Shown piece after piece: positions 25,245 through 34,951 of a DNA stretch of 64,000 bases. The notes under the pieces were generated by a model. The model was not told the DNA's origin, did not search any database, and saw only the letters and a list, made by a program, of their open reading frames with translations. Origin of the DNA: Alteribacillus sp. YIM 98480 (GTDB taxonomy: Bacteria > Bacillota > Bacilli > Bacillales > Marinococcaceae); the NCBI RefSeq assembly GCF_009765375.1, contig NZ_VTOK01000004.1:114833-178832 (forward strand). The letters are read 5' to 3'. Made by a program: the position numbers and the translations under genes. Numbering within the stretch: the first letter of the stretch is position 1; every line of letters begins with the position of its first letter.

Positions 25245-26007
25245 GAAAATTCTGATAGGAACAAATTGGAAAATGACAAAAACCCTGGCAGAAGGAAGAG
25301 ATTATTTAAGAAGGTTAATCGAAATAAAGAAATCACTTTCTTCGAAAATAGAATTATTTGTCATTCCTTCGTTCCCGCACCTCTACCCTTTAAAAGAGTT
25401 ATTGCAAGAATCAGATATTAAGCTGGGAGCTCAAACCATGCATTGGGAGGAGCGGGGAGCTTACACTGGCGAAGTTTCCCCGTTAATGTTGGAAGAAGCG
25501 GGAGTAGACTTAATAGAACTTGGTCATTCAGAAAGACGTCAATATTATAACGAAAATGATATAGACCTAAATAAGAAGGTTAAAGCAGCCTTACAAAAAC
25601 GGATAACTCCTCTCTTATGTATAGGTGAAAATTCCGTTGATAAAGCAAGAAATACCGGAAATGAAAAAATACGAAAGCAGTTAAAAGTCTCTTTATATGG
25701 TCTTACGAAAGAAGAAATATCAAACGTCCAGATTGCCTATGAACCTGTGTGGGCGATTGGATCCAAAGGGGTTCCTGCTTCAGCAGAATATGTTAGAGAA
25801 CAGCACAGTAACATTCGCCATTTATTAATAGAATTATTTGATGAAACAGGAGAGGACGTCCCTATTTTGTATGGCGGCAGTGTCAATGAGCAAAATTTTG
25901 AATCCTATTTGAATTGTAAAAATGTAAACGGTTTATTTATTGGAAGGTCAGCTTGGGATATACAATCTTTTGAAAAAATTCTTCTAACGATCGATAAAAA
26001 TTATTAA
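25237..26007 (+). CDS. lerI: TIM-like erythrulose-1-phosphate isomerase, module B
   Basis: 256 residues with all TIM catalytic residues: TNWKMTK, ELGHSERRQYYNENDIDLN, IAYEPVWAIGSKG and YGGSVNEQN. Same reasoning as for the paralogue at 18106: its place after DhaK/DhaL points to L-erythrulose 1-phosphate rather than dihydroxyacetone phosphate. It is followed after 21 bp by the TRAP binding-protein gene, so transport is part of the same operon. Confidence 0.78.
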   Translation: MNEKILIGTNWKMTKTLAEGRDYLRRLIEIKKSLSSKIELFVIPSFPHLYPLKELLQESDIKLGAQTMHWEERGAYTGEVSPLMLEEAGVDLIELGHSERRQYYNENDIDLNKKVKAALQKRITPLLCIGENSVDKARNTGNEKIRKQLKVSLYGLTKEEISNVQIAYEPVWAIGSKGVPASAEYVREQHSNIRHLLIELFDETGEDVPILYGGSVNEQNFESYLNCKNVNGLFIGRSAWDIQSFEKILLTIDKNY

Positions 26008-26028
26008 TTTTTTTAAGGAGAGGGTAAA

Positions 26029-27063
26029 ATGAAAAAATTCTTAATGCAAACTGCTCTCATAGGTTTAAGTGCTACGGTATTAGCAGCATGCGGCGGGGAT
26101 GAAACACAAGATGAGGCTTCAGGGAATGAAGGAGGAGGAGATGGAGAAGAAATCATCATTGATTTTGGACACGGGTCTGCAGAATCAAATGTGCGCCACG
26201 AAGCCGCAGTGAAATTTAAAGAAGCGGTAGAAGAAGAGTCAGAAGGGGCTATTAGTGTTGATATTTTTCCGAATGAGCAATTAGGAAGCGAACCGGAAAT
26301 GATAGAGAATGTTTCTTTAAATAATTTAGATATTGCCTTAGCTGGTGCAGGGATTTACACACAATATAATGATTTAATCGGGGCTGTAGAACTTCCTTAT
26401 CTCTTTGAAGACTATGAGCATGCTTGGGAAGTACTAGACGGAGAAGTTGGGGATTTAGTATCAGAGCCTTTACTAGATGACAACATTCGTATATTAAGCT
26501 TTTTTGAAAATGGTATGCGTCACGTCACTAACAGCAGCCACCCTATTGAAAGTCCAGAAGACTTAAGCGGGTTAAGTATCCGGACTCCGGAAGCTGATGT
26601 GTCTATCGAAACAATAAATGCAATGGGGGCAAGCGCTACTCCGATGGCTTTTGGAGAACTTTATTTAGCTCTGCAGCAAGGTACTGTTGATGGCCAGGAA
26701 AACCCTCTAGCCAACATTCATGCGAGCAGCTTTTACGAAGTACAAGATTATGTATCGTTGACAGGACACCAATACAGCGCATTGCCAATGGCTATTAGCG
26801 ATGAATTTTGGAATTCATTGAGCGAAGATCACCAAAGTATCATTGAAGAAGCTGCCAGCGAAGCTGCACAATTCCACCGTGAATCAGTACGTGATGAAGA
26901 TGAAGAACTTCTTAAAGAACTAGAAGAAAATGGCATGGAAGCAAATGAACCTGATACAGAACCTTTTGCTGAGTCTGTAGAGAGTGTGTATGACGAATAT
27001 GCAGATGTAGTCGGTGAAGATTTCATGGATACACTCTTAGAAGAAGCTGAAGCAGCTAGATAA
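26029..27063 (+). CDS. dctP: TRAP transporter substrate-binding protein, module B
   Basis: 344 residues. The lipobox VLAAC lipidates Cys21; a Gly/Glu-rich linker precedes the DctP fold. The carboxylate-gripping Arg is in LSGLSIRTPEADVS, followed by MAFGELYLALQQGTVDGQENPLANI. It differs from the module A protein around the pocket (TPE versus TME), consistent with a different acid. Spaced 21 bp from lerI. Confidence 0.9.
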   Translation: MKKFLMQTALIGLSATVLAACGGDETQDEASGNEGGGDGEEIIIDFGHGSAESNVRHEAAVKFKEAVEEESEGAISVDIFPNEQLGSEPEMIENVSLNNLDIALAGAGIYTQYNDLIGAVELPYLFEDYEHAWEVLDGEVGDLVSEPLLDDNIRILSFFENGMRHVTNSSHPIESPEDLSGLSIRTPEADVSIETINAMGASATPMAFGELYLALQQGTVDGQENPLANIHASSFYEVQDYVSLTGHQYSALPMAISDEFWNSLSEDHQSIIEEAASEAAQFHRESVRDEDEELLKELEENGMEANEPDTEPFAESVESVYDEYADVVGEDFMDTLLEEAEAAR

Positions 27064-27110
27064 AATCGATAACCTTTAAAACAATGCAGAATACCAAAAA
27101 CCAACGGATA

Positions 27111-27163
27111 AGCAGGTACTTTCAAAGATTAGAAGATTTGTTGAATGTAAAAAAGTACCTGCT
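27111..27163 (+). terminator. Intercistronic hairpin after dctP (module B)
   Basis: AGCAGGTACTTT (27111-27122) pairs perfectly with AAAGTACCTGCT (27152-27163), followed by TTCCGTTTC. It probably separates high-level binding protein from lower-level permease expression. Confidence 0.65.
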
Positions 27164-27205
27164 TTCCGTTTCAAAAATATTATCTTCCGAAAGGAAGGGA
27201 TCCTC

Positions 27206-27694
27206 ATGAAGATCATAAAATTTTTGGATCGTTACATTGAAGAATACTTATTAATATTCACTACTGCTGTTTTAGTGATCACTCTTTTTATTCAAGTCGT
27301 CACCCGCAATATTTTGGGCTTTACTTTTCCGTGGACAGAAGAATTAGCCCGCTATATGTTTATTTGGATGTTGTTTATAGGAGTCAGCTATGCAGTAAAG
27401 AAAAATAAGCACCTAAAAATTGAGTCTCTTGCTCTTTTATTTAAACTAAATGGAAGATTTTTTATTAGAACCGTCTCTAATTTAGCTTTTTTAATATTTT
27501 CGGTCGTAGTTATATATTATGGCCTCAACACAGCTTTTGGCATTCAACGGACAACTCCTGGATTAGGAATTTCCTACGGCTGGGTGTATGCATCTACACT
27601 TGTAGGGTTTTCTTTAGCTTTTATTCGCTTAATCCAGGATCAATGGAAGGTAACAGTAAGATGGCGCAATAAAGAGGGTGAGGAGATACTATGA
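27206..27694 (+). CDS. dctQ: TRAP transporter small permease, module B
   Basis: 162 residues, four membrane helices, DctQ signature FTFPWTEELARYMFIWMLFIG (about 40-60). RBS AAGGAAGGGA. It overlaps dctM by 4 bp. Partner of the proteins at 26029 and 27691. Confidence 0.9.
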   Translation: MKIIKFLDRYIEEYLLIFTTAVLVITLFIQVVTRNILGFTFPWTEELARYMFIWMLFIGVSYAVKKNKHLKIESLALLFKLNGRFFIRTVSNLAFLIFSVVVIYYGLNTAFGIQRTTPGLGISYGWVYASTLVGFSLAFIRLIQDQWKVTVRWRNKEGEEIL

Positions 27695-28962
27695 TTTCGC
27701 TGATTCTATTTGGAACCCTGGCTTTTTTGTTAATAGCTACTGTACCTATTGGAATTGCTTTAGGTTTAGCATCTTTAATAACGATTCTTTTCGTTCCTTC
27801 TCTTGCCGCCGAGGCTCTTATTAGAGATTTGGTAACTTCTGTAGATACCTTCCCATTACTCGCTGTTCCTCTGTTTATTTTAGCAGGAGAGTTAATGAGC
27901 GGGGGAGGCATCTCTAGTCGGTTAATGAATTTAGGGAAAGTTATTGTCGGTAATATTACTGGAGGGATGGCTGTTGTTGCCGTACTAACTTCCATGTTTT
28001 TTGCCGCTATTTCAGGGTCAGGTCCAGCTACTGTCGCTGCAGTAGGGGGGCTTATGATACCAACAATGATTAACGAAGGATATGATAAAAAATTCGCGAC
28101 AGCTGTTGTTGTTTCAGCTGGTTCTTTGGGAATTATTATTCCCCCAAGTATTCCAATGATCATGTATGGCGTTTCCTCTCAGACTTCTGTCGGAGATATG
28201 TTCTTAGGCGGGATACTGCCAGGAATTTTAGTTGGACTAGTCATGATTTTATGGTGTTACCTTTATTCGAAAAAGAAAGGATACAAAGGTGTAGGAGAAA
28301 AATTTTCTTTTAACGCTTTATTTAAGCAGATAAACAAAGCCAAATGGGCTTTATTTACACCTATCATTATTCTTGGCGGTATTTACAGCGGGAAGTTTAC
28401 GCCTACAGAGGCAGCTGTTATAGCCGTGGTATACGCTTTAGTTATCAGCCTGTTTGTGTATAGAGAAATGAAATTAAAAGACCTGCCTAACATTATTACG
28501 AAATCGGCATTAACAAGCGCTACTATTTTAATTGTTATTTCTGCGGCGACCGCTTTTGGAAGAATTTTAACGTTAGAACAAATACCTATTAAAGTAGCTG
28601 ATGCGCTTACGACGGTATCGGAAAATCCGATCGTGATTATTTTGTTAATTTGTATTCTGCTATTAGTGGTAGGCATGTTCATGGACACCGTAGCAGCGAT
28701 CGTTATTTTGACGCCTATTTTATTTCCGGTGGTAGCAGAGTTAGGAATTGATCCGGTTCATTTTGGGATTTTAATGATAACTAACTTGTCGATTGGCTTT
28801 ATCACGCCGCCATTAGGAGTTAACTTATTTGTTGGATCAGGGATTTCTGGAATAGGTATACCTACTCTAGCAAGAGCAGTTACGCCTTTTTTCGCTGCAA
28901 TGATCCTAAGTTTAGCGGTCATCATTATTGTACCTTCACTTTCACTTGTTTTCATAAGATAA
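27691..28962 (+). CDS. dctM: TRAP transporter large permease, module B
   Basis: 423 residues with the DctM motifs PLLAVPLFILAGELMSGGGI, MFFAAISGSGPATVAAVGGL, IIPPSIPMIMYGVSSQTSV and FTPTEAAVIAVVYALV, and about twelve membrane spans. Very similar to the third DctM at 33683 and less so to the one at 15138, suggesting that modules B and C transporters arose by a later duplication. Confidence 0.93.
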   Translation: MISLILFGTLAFLLIATVPIGIALGLASLITILFVPSLAAEALIRDLVTSVDTFPLLAVPLFILAGELMSGGGISSRLMNLGKVIVGNITGGMAVVAVLTSMFFAAISGSGPATVAAVGGLMIPTMINEGYDKKFATAVVVSAGSLGIIIPPSIPMIMYGVSSQTSVGDMFLGGILPGILVGLVMILWCYLYSKKKGYKGVGEKFSFNALFKQINKAKWALFTPIIILGGIYSGKFTPTEAAVIAVVYALVISLFVYREMKLKDLPNIITKSALTSATILIVISAATAFGRILTLEQIPIKVADALTTVSENPIVIILLICILLLVVGMFMDTVAAIVILTPILFPVVAELGIDPVHFGILMITNLSIGFITPPLGVNLFVGSGISGIGIPTLARAVTPFFAAMILSLAVIIIVPSLSLVFIR

Positions 28963-28991
28963 AAGAAAACGAAAAATAAAGTAAGTTAAAA

Positions 28992-29018
28992 TTGACAATC
29001 GAAAATAAATGATATAAA
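28992..29018 (+). promoter_or_regulatory. Promoter candidate for derI
   Basis: TTGACA at 28992-28997 with TATAAA (29013) or TAAAGT (29015) as -10; the gap after dctM is 86 bp. It allows derI and the downstream genes to be expressed apart from module B. Confidence 0.45.
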
Positions 29019-29048
29019 GTATAATTAAACAAAAAGAGGTGATGGTAA

Positions 29049-29501
29049 ATGAAAATCGCAATCGGAAGCGATCATAATGCTTTTCATTTAAAAGAAGAGA
29101 TTAAGAGTTTCATAGAGGGATTAGGACATTCGGTAAGTGATTATGGCTGCCACAGCTGTGATGCGGTAGATTATCCCGATGTTTCCTTTGAAGTGGCCCA
29201 AGCGATTCAAGACGAAAACGTTGATCGCGGCATTCTCATATGTGGCACCGGTATAGGAGTGGCGATAGCAGCTGGTAAAATTCCAGGTATCCGCGCAGCT
29301 TTGTGCCATGATACTTATTCGGCAGAACGTGCCCAATTAAGCAATAATGCACAAATTTTAACGATGGGCGCTCAAATCATTGGTCCGGAGGCCGCAAAAA
29401 AAGTAGTGGAAAGTTACTTGAGCGTAGCTTGGGAAGGTGGATCTTCTCGAAAAGTACAAAAAATTATCGATAAAGAGCAGGAATATGTTTCAAAAAGCTA
29501 G
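29049..29501 (+). CDS. derI: RpiB-like D-erythrulose-4-phosphate isomerase
   Basis: 150 residues of the RpiB/LacAB family: GSDHNAFHLKEEI at the N-terminus, the catalytic cysteine in ILICGTGIGVAIAA (about 63-76), and ALCHDTYSAERAQLSNNAQI with the phosphate-binding residues. In tetritol and apionate pathways (DerI, Brucella EryI) this homologue converts D-erythrulose 4-phosphate to D-erythrose 4-phosphate. Only one copy is present, so it would serve both modules. Ribose-5-phosphate isomerase B is the alternative function, but the position after lerK/lerI supports DerI. Confidence 0.78.
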   Translation: MKIAIGSDHNAFHLKEEIKSFIEGLGHSVSDYGCHSCDAVDYPDVSFEVAQAIQDENVDRGILICGTGIGVAIAAGKIPGIRAALCHDTYSAERAQLSNNAQILTMGAQIIGPEAAKKVVESYLSVAWEGGSSRKVQKIIDKEQEYVSKS

Positions 29502-29621
29502 AGATGGTTCTTACATTAGGAAAAATCACGAGGGGCATTCCCATAAGTCGACTCGGCAAATTTGTTAAGTTAACTTCAGCTGCAAAAACCTTTTGGGAGA
29601 ACCTCATCAAGTTTTTCTAAC

Positions 29622-29667
29622 AATAGCCGCAAAAGTCTAAATCGTTAAACTTTTGGGCTATTTTTGG
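29622..29667 (+). terminator. Terminator between derI and glpX
   Basis: AATAGCC..AAAAGT pairs with ACTTTTGGGCTATT, followed by TTTGG. It ends the derI transcript; glpX starts 39 bp later behind AGAGGTGGG. Confidence 0.65.
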
Positions 29668-29705
29668 TATAAACCGTTTCGCTAAAACGAAATAGAGGTG
29701 GGAAA

Positions 29706-30653
29706 ATGATCAACCTTGCGATTCCATTGGTGAACGTCACCCAGCAGGCTGCTGCAGCCGTTTATCCTCACATTGGAAATCAAGATAAAAATAAGGCAGA
29801 TTTTCATGCAACAGAGGCCATGCGCCGGGAATTAAATAAAGCGAGTATAAATGGAACGATAGTGATTGGTGAAGGCGAAATGGACGAAGCTCCGATGTTG
29901 TTTATTGGAGAGAACGTAGGGGATGGAACGGGACCAGAAATAGACATTGCAGTCGACCCCATTGATGGCACGAAACTGGTAGCCTCCGGAGCAAACGATT
30001 CTATTGCCGTATTAGCTGCAGCGGAAAAAGGCAGCCTGCTCCATGCGCCTGATATGTATATGGACAAAATAGCAGTTGGGCCAAAAGCAAAAGGGGCCAT
30101 TGATATAGAGCTTTCTCCCGAAGACAACATAATAAATGTGGCAAAGGCTTTAGGAAAATCAGCAGCAGAAGTAGAAGTGATGGTTCAAGAGCGGCCGCGT
30201 CACGATCATATTATTGAAGCAGCTAAGAAATTGGGAGCAAAAGTTACTTTGTTTAAAGAAGTGGATATCAATGCAGCGTTGGCGGCTGCCCTAAGCGATC
30301 ATTCTGCGGATCTGTTTATGGGAACCGGAGGAGCTCCAGAAGGAGTTGTTGCAGCAGTGGCGATGCGCAGTCTTGGCGGCGACTTCCAAGGGAAATTACG
30401 TCCTGCCGATAAAGAGCAGTTTGATCGCTGTATTTCTATGAATATAAAAGATCCCGACGCTTTTTTGCGATTAGACGATATTGTATCAACGGATAATTGT
30501 TTATTCGCTGCCACTGGAATTACGAACGGTCTATTAACAAAAGGCGTTGAAAAAAGCGGAGATTTATTAAAAACACAATCCTTTTTAACATTAAATAATC
30601 AAGCGTATACGATCGAGTCTCAACATGAAATGAAAAAGGTTCTAACAGTATAG
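29706..30653 (+). CDS. glpX: Class II fructose-1,6-/sedoheptulose-1,7-bisphosphatase
   Basis: 315 residues of the GlpX family: INGTIVIGEGEMDEAPMLFIGE and IDIAVDPIDGTKLVASGAN carry the metal-binding acids of the lithium-sensitive phosphatase fold. GlpX enzymes hydrolyse fructose 1,6-bisphosphate, and many also sedoheptulose 1,7-bisphosphate. Grouping with class II aldolase and transketolase immediately downstream suggests that the second activity matters here: aldolase joins erythrose 4-phosphate with dihydroxyacetone phosphate, and GlpX pulls the product to sedoheptulose 7-phosphate. This role is inferred. Confidence 0.88.
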   Translation: MINLAIPLVNVTQQAAAAVYPHIGNQDKNKADFHATEAMRRELNKASINGTIVIGEGEMDEAPMLFIGENVGDGTGPEIDIAVDPIDGTKLVASGANDSIAVLAAAEKGSLLHAPDMYMDKIAVGPKAKGAIDIELSPEDNIINVAKALGKSAAEVEVMVQERPRHDHIIEAAKKLGAKVTLFKEVDINAALAAALSDHSADLFMGTGGAPEGVVAAVAMRSLGGDFQGKLRPADKEQFDRCISMNIKDPDAFLRLDDIVSTDNCLFAATGITNGLLTKGVEKSGDLLKTQSFLTLNNQAYTIESQHEMKKVLTV

Positions 30654-30668
30654 AAAGGGGTTGGAAAA

Positions 30669-31544
30669 GTGTTAGTTTCAATGACTGAAATGCTGAACAA
30701 AGCAAAAAAAGAACAATATGCTGTCGGGCAGTTCAATATTAATAATTTGGAATTTGCGCAAGGTATTCTGCTGGCTGCAGAAGAAGAGCAGTCTCCTGTT
30801 ATTTGCGGGTTATCTAAAGGAGCCGCTAAATATATGGGCGGATTTCAGACGGCTGTACACATTGTTGAAGGGTTAATGAAAGATTACGATATTACTGTTC
30901 CCGTTGCCATTCATTTAGACCATGGCTCGAGCGTGGAACTGTGTGTGGAAGCGATTCACGCTGGTGTATCATCCGTAATGATTGATGCCTCTCATCTGCC
31001 AATCGAAGAAAACATCCGTATTACGAATGAAGTATTAAAAATAGCCCGCGTCACAGGTGTTTCCGTCGAAGCGGAAGTCGGACATGTTGGGGCTCAGGAC
31101 AGCGGTGTTATTACAAATCCAGAAGAAGCATATGCAAAAGTGGAGGACTGTTTAAAACTCATTGAAGAAACGGATGTAGACTGTTTTGCCCCAGCTTTAG
31201 GTTCTGTTCACGGACCATACAAAGGAGAACCTCATCTCGCATTTGACCGCATGCAGGAAATTCATGAAAAAACAGATAAACCACTTGTTCTTCATGGAGG
31301 TTCCGGCTTGCCGGCCCAAGATATTCAACGAGCTATTTCTCTTGGCACTTCCAAAATAAACGTCAATACAGAAAATCAAATCGCGGCAACGAAAACAGTT
31401 CGGGAGATTTTAAACGAAAAGCCTGAATTGTATGATCCTCGCAAATACTTAGGCCCTGCACAAGCATCTATTAAAGCCGTTGTGCAAGAAAAAATGCAAG
31501 AGTTCGGGTCTTCCAAGAAAGCTTCTCAGGAGGTAAGTGTATGA
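30669..31544 (+). CDS. fba: Class II fructose/sedoheptulose-bisphosphate aldolase
   Basis: 291 residues from a GTG at 30669 (AAGGGGTTGGAAAA upstream). Zinc ligands and phosphate loops are visible: HLDHGSS (His), [24 protein letters not shown] (His), and [14 protein letters not shown] (His). Class II aldolases accept erythrose 4-phosphate with dihydroxyacetone phosphate as well as triose phosphates. It overlaps the transketolase start by 4 bp (ATGA), so both belong to one operon with glpX. A ketose 1,6-bisphosphate of another type is possible. Confidence 0.87.
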   Translation: MLVSMTEMLNKAKKEQYAVGQFNINNLEFAQGILLAAEEEQSPVICGLSKGAAKYMGGFQTAVHIVEGLMKDYDITVPVAIHLDHGSSVELCVEAIHAGVSSVMIDASHLPIEENIRITNEVLKIARVTGVSVEAEVGHVGAQDSGVITNPEEAYAKVEDCLKLIEETDVDCFAPALGSVHGPYKGEPHLAFDRMQEIHEKTDKPLVLHGGSGLPAQDIQRAISLGTSKINVNTENQIAATKTVREILNEKPELYDPRKYLGPAQASIKAVVQEKMQEFGSSKKASQEVSV

Positions 31545-33553
31545 CCTTTCACAACACAAAAGACCAGCAAGTCATAGATACCATCCGTATGCTTTCCATT
31601 GATGCTGTAGAAAAAGCAAATTCTGGTCATCCTGGTATGCCGATGGGAGCCGCTCCCATGGCCTGGGTGCTGTTCTCGAAATATTTAAAGATGAACCCTC
31701 AGGACCCAGATTGGAGAGACCGCGACCGATTTGTATTGTCAGCCGGACATGGGTCGATGCTTCAATATAGTTTGCTTCATTTGTTTGATTATGATATTTC
31801 TATGGAAGATTTAAAAACCTTTCGTCAATTGAACAGTAAAACTCCCGGCCACCCTGAGTACGGCCATACAGCAGGGGTAGAGGCAACAACCGGTCCGCTT
31901 GGCCAGGGAATTGCCATGACAGTTGGCATGGCGATGGCAGAGGCACATCAAAGCGCCGTTTTTAATAAGAATGATCATGAGCTGGTTGATCATTTCACTT
32001 ATGCTATTTGCGGAGACGGTGACTTAATGGAGGGCGTCTCTCATGAAGCAGCATCTCTTGCAGGCCATTTAGGATTAGGAAAGTTAATTTGGATGTATGA
32101 TTCCAACGACATTTCTTTAGATGGTGATCTTCACCAATCTTTTTCAGAAGACGTTCAAAAACGATTTGAAAGTTATGGCTGGCAAGTGTTGTACGTAGAG
32201 GATGGAAATGATGTGGACGCGATTGATCGTGCCATCCAAGAAGCTCGCAATAATAAAAACCAGCCTTCCTTAATAGAAGTGAAAACGGTGATTGGATTCG
32301 GTTCTCCAAACAAGGGAGGAACTTCTCAAGCACATGGTGCTCCGCTTGGAAAAGAGGAAATTGGCAAAGTAAAAGAAGCGTATGGATGGACAGAGGATAC
32401 TTCTTTCTTTGTGAGTGAAGATGTTCGGTCTTATGTAAAAGAAATTGTGGAGAGAAAAAAGAGAGAGTATGCTCAGTGTAAAGAAAGAGAAGAAATGTTT
32501 AAAACATCTTTTGCAGAAGCATATGACGCTTTTGAACAAGGATATATGTCAATTCCGCAGTCGGTGTGGGAAAACATCGAAGCAGCGGTTGATTTATCAA
32601 AAGATCAGGCTACACGTGCTTCTTCAGGCGATGTGATTCAAGCCGCAGCGTCGAATGTTACTTCTTTTATCGGTGGCGCAGCTGATTTAGCGTCCTCTAA
32701 CAAAACTGCAATAAAAAATGAACAGGACTTTTTAAAAGGGCAATATGAAGGCCGGAACATTTGGTTTGGAGTCCGTGAGTTTGCAATGGGCGCAGCCTTA
32801 AATGGTATGGCTTTACATGGCGGATTGTACGTTTACGGCGGCACGTTTCTTACTTTTTCTGATTATATGAGATCGTCTATTCGGTCTGCTGCATTAATGA
32901 ACCTGCCCGTAACGTATGTATTTACTCATGATAGTATTTTTGTCGGAGAAGACGGGCCGACGCATCAACCGATTGAACATTTAGCATCTTTGCGCGCGAT
33001 GCCAAATGTAAGAGTAATTCGGCCGGCTGATGTAAAAGAAACTTATGCAGCATGGAAGCAGGCCCTTACCTCAGGAAATCGTCCTACCGTACTGGCGCTA
33101 TCCAGGCAGGGACTCCCGGCGCTTGATCTTTCCGTGGATGAAGCAGCTGCAGGGGTAGAACACGGTGCTTATGTGGTGAAAGACCATCCGGAAGCAGACT
33201 TGTTACTACTTGCGACCGGTTCTGAAGTATCTCTTGCATTAAACGTGCAAGCACAACTTGAGAAAGAAGGGTACAAGGCGAAAGTGATCAGCATGCCTTC
33301 TTGGGAAAACTTTGATGCCGAGTCACGTGAGTATAAACAAAAAGTGCTGGATCCTACCATTACAAAACGAGTTGCGATTGAAATGGCAAGCCCGCTAGGC
33401 TGGGAGAAATACACAGGTACCGACGGGTTGATCGTAGGCATGGATACGTTTGGCATTTCCGCACCAGGTCCTGAGGCCGCAGAATATTATGGTTTTACAG
33501 TTGAAAACATTATCAAAAAAATAAAACAAGAGTACGCCTTAGAAGAAGCTTAG
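31541..33553 (+). CDS. tkt: Transketolase, full length
   Basis: 670 residues with thiamine-diphosphate site [20 protein letters not shown] (about 155-174) and DSNDISLDG, pyrimidine-domain [20 protein letters not shown], and transketolase motif [20 protein letters not shown] (about 465-484). The enzyme would transfer two-carbon units between sedoheptulose 7-phosphate, erythrose 4-phosphate and pentose phosphates. Together with fba and glpX it can dispose of the erythrose 4-phosphate made by modules A and B. A probable housekeeping copy must lie elsewhere. Confidence 0.93.
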   Translation: MTFHNTKDQQVIDTIRMLSIDAVEKANSGHPGMPMGAAPMAWVLFSKYLKMNPQDPDWRDRDRFVLSAGHGSMLQYSLLHLFDYDISMEDLKTFRQLNSKTPGHPEYGHTAGVEATTGPLGQGIAMTVGMAMAEAHQSAVFNKNDHELVDHFTYAICGDGDLMEGVSHEAASLAGHLGLGKLIWMYDSNDISLDGDLHQSFSEDVQKRFESYGWQVLYVEDGNDVDAIDRAIQEARNNKNQPSLIEVKTVIGFGSPNKGGTSQAHGAPLGKEEIGKVKEAYGWTEDTSFFVSEDVRSYVKEIVERKKREYAQCKEREEMFKTSFAEAYDAFEQGYMSIPQSVWENIEAAVDLSKDQATRASSGDVIQAAASNVTSFIGGAADLASSNKTAIKNEQDFLKGQYEGRNIWFGVREFAMGAALNGMALHGGLYVYGGTFLTFSDYMRSSIRSAALMNLPVTYVFTHDSIFVGEDGPTHQPIEHLASLRAMPNVRVIRPADVKETYAAWKQALTSGNRPTVLALSRQGLPALDLSVDEAAAGVEHGAYVVKDHPEADLLLLATGSEVSLALNVQAQLEKEGYKAKVISMPSWENFDAESREYKQKVLDPTITKRVAIEMASPLGWEKYTGTDGLIVGMDTFGISAPGPEAAEYYGFTVENIIKKIKQEYALEEA

Positions 33554-33634
33554 TTAGATAATACCTTCCCCCTTAATAAATTATATAGATATATCTATTG
33601 CTCGAACAGCAAGAATGATACAACCATGAAAAAT

Positions 33635-33667
33635 AGCCTGTGGTGCGTGCGCTTTTTACCACAGGCT
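33635..33667. terminator. Bidirectional terminator between tkt and dctM (module C)
   Basis: AGCCTGTGGT (33635-33644) pairs with ACCACAGGCT (33658-33667) between two convergent genes. Confidence 0.75.
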
Positions 33668-33682
33668 CCTTATTATTAACTC

Positions 33683-34951
33683 TTAAAGAAAGACGAGTGA
33701 TAATTCTGGAATAAGGATAATGACGAAGAGACTAACAACCATAACCGCAAAGAACGGAATCACTGCTCTTGCAAGGACAGGCATTCCAAGTCCGGAGATG
33801 CCGGAACCGACAAATAAATTGACCCCAAGCGGAGGAGTAATAAATCCAATGGAAAGAGAAACAATCATTAAAATTCCAAAGTGAATAGGATCAATACCGA
33901 TTTCCATCGCAGTTGGTAATAAAATGGGTGTAAAAATAATCACCGCTGCTGAGGTGTCGATAAAACAACCAATGATCAATAATAAAAGAACGACAAGTAA
34001 TAATAATACAAATGGCTGCTGCGAGATCGACAAAAAACCGTCTGCCAATACTTGAGGGATTCTTTCCATAGATAATAGCGTTCCAAATGTATTCGCCGTT
34101 CCAATGATTAACAGGATAATAACGGAGTTTAAGGCGGCATCCCTGATGATACCTGGCAAATCTTGAAATGTCATCTCTTTATGCAAGAATACGCTTACAA
34201 AAACGGCATAAACCACGGCAATCACAGCTGCTTCTGTAGGTGTAAAGATGCCTCCATAAATTCCTCCTAATACAAGGACTGGAACAAGCAGGGACCATTT
34301 TGCATTATTTAAGGAATGAAAAGCTTTATAGAAGGTAAACTTTTCTTGGGTTCCTTTATAATTTTTCTTTTTTGAATAAATATAGATCCAAACCATCATT
34401 GCTAAACCGAGGATAAGACCTGGCACAATCCCGCCCAAAAATAAATCACCAATCGATTGGCCGCCGGACACTCCAAATAATACTAATGGGATGCTTGGTG
34501 GAATGATAATCCCTAACGAACCGGCCGATACAATGACTGCTGTTGCAAATTTTTTATCATATCCTTGTGCAACCATGGCGGGAATCATGATTCCTCCGAT
34601 GGCAGCTACGGTTGCAGGACCAGAACCAGATATGGCTGCAAAGAACATGCACGTTAAAACAGCTGCCATCGCAAACCCGCCTGTAAATCTGCCTACAAAT
34701 ACATTTGCTGCATCAAATAACCTTGTTGATATTCCGCCTTTCCCCATGATCTCACCGGCTAAAATGAAAAAGGGGATAGCCATTAAAGCAAAGTTATCTG
34801 TAGAAGTTACAAGATTTTGAGTTAAGAATGTGATAGAAATATTAGAAGAATATAAAGCAGTTATTAATCCTGCCAGCCCCAGGGCAATACCAATAGGCAC
34901 CGTTAAGATTAAGAAAAAAAAGAAACTTCCGAATAAAATAAAGGGTGTCAT
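33683..34951 (-). CDS. dctM: TRAP transporter large permease, module C
   Basis: 422 residues; DctM motifs ALMAIPFFILAGEIMGKGGI, MFFAAISGSGPATVAAIGGI, IIPPSIPLVLFGVSGGQSI and GIFTPTEAAVIAVVYAVF. Nearest relative in the window is the module B large permease. It overlaps dctQ by 4 bp. Last gene of the minus-strand module C operon. Confidence 0.93.
   Translation of the reverse strand: MTPFILFGSFFFFLILTVPIGIALGLAGLITALYSSNISITFLTQNLVTSTDNFALMAIPFFILAGEIMGKGGISTRLFDAANVFVGRFTGGFAMAAVLTCMFFAAISGSGPATVAAIGGIMIPAMVAQGYDKKFATAVIVSAGSLGIIIPPSIPLVLFGVSGGQSIGDLFLGGIVPGLILGLAMMVWIYIYSKKKNYKGTQEKFTFYKAFHSLNNAKWSLLVPVLVLGGIYGGIFTPTEAAVIAVVYAVFVSVFLHKEMTFQDLPGIIRDAALNSVIILLIIGTANTFGTLLSMERIPQVLADGFLSISQQPFVLLLLVVLLLLIIGCFIDTSAAVIIFTPILLPTAMEIGIDPIHFGILMIVSLSIGFITPPLGVNLFVGSGISGLGMPVLARAVIPFFAVMVVSLFVIILIPELSLVFL

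Noticed and set aside
16436-26007. Calling the two DhaK/DhaL pairs dihydroxyacetone kinases and the two TIM proteins glycolytic TpiA
   Set aside because: Sequence motifs allow it, but duplicated kinase plus TIM plus RpiB next to OiaC/ApnO fits erythrulose phosphates better, and glycolytic tpiA is normally in the gapA-pgk-eno operon.
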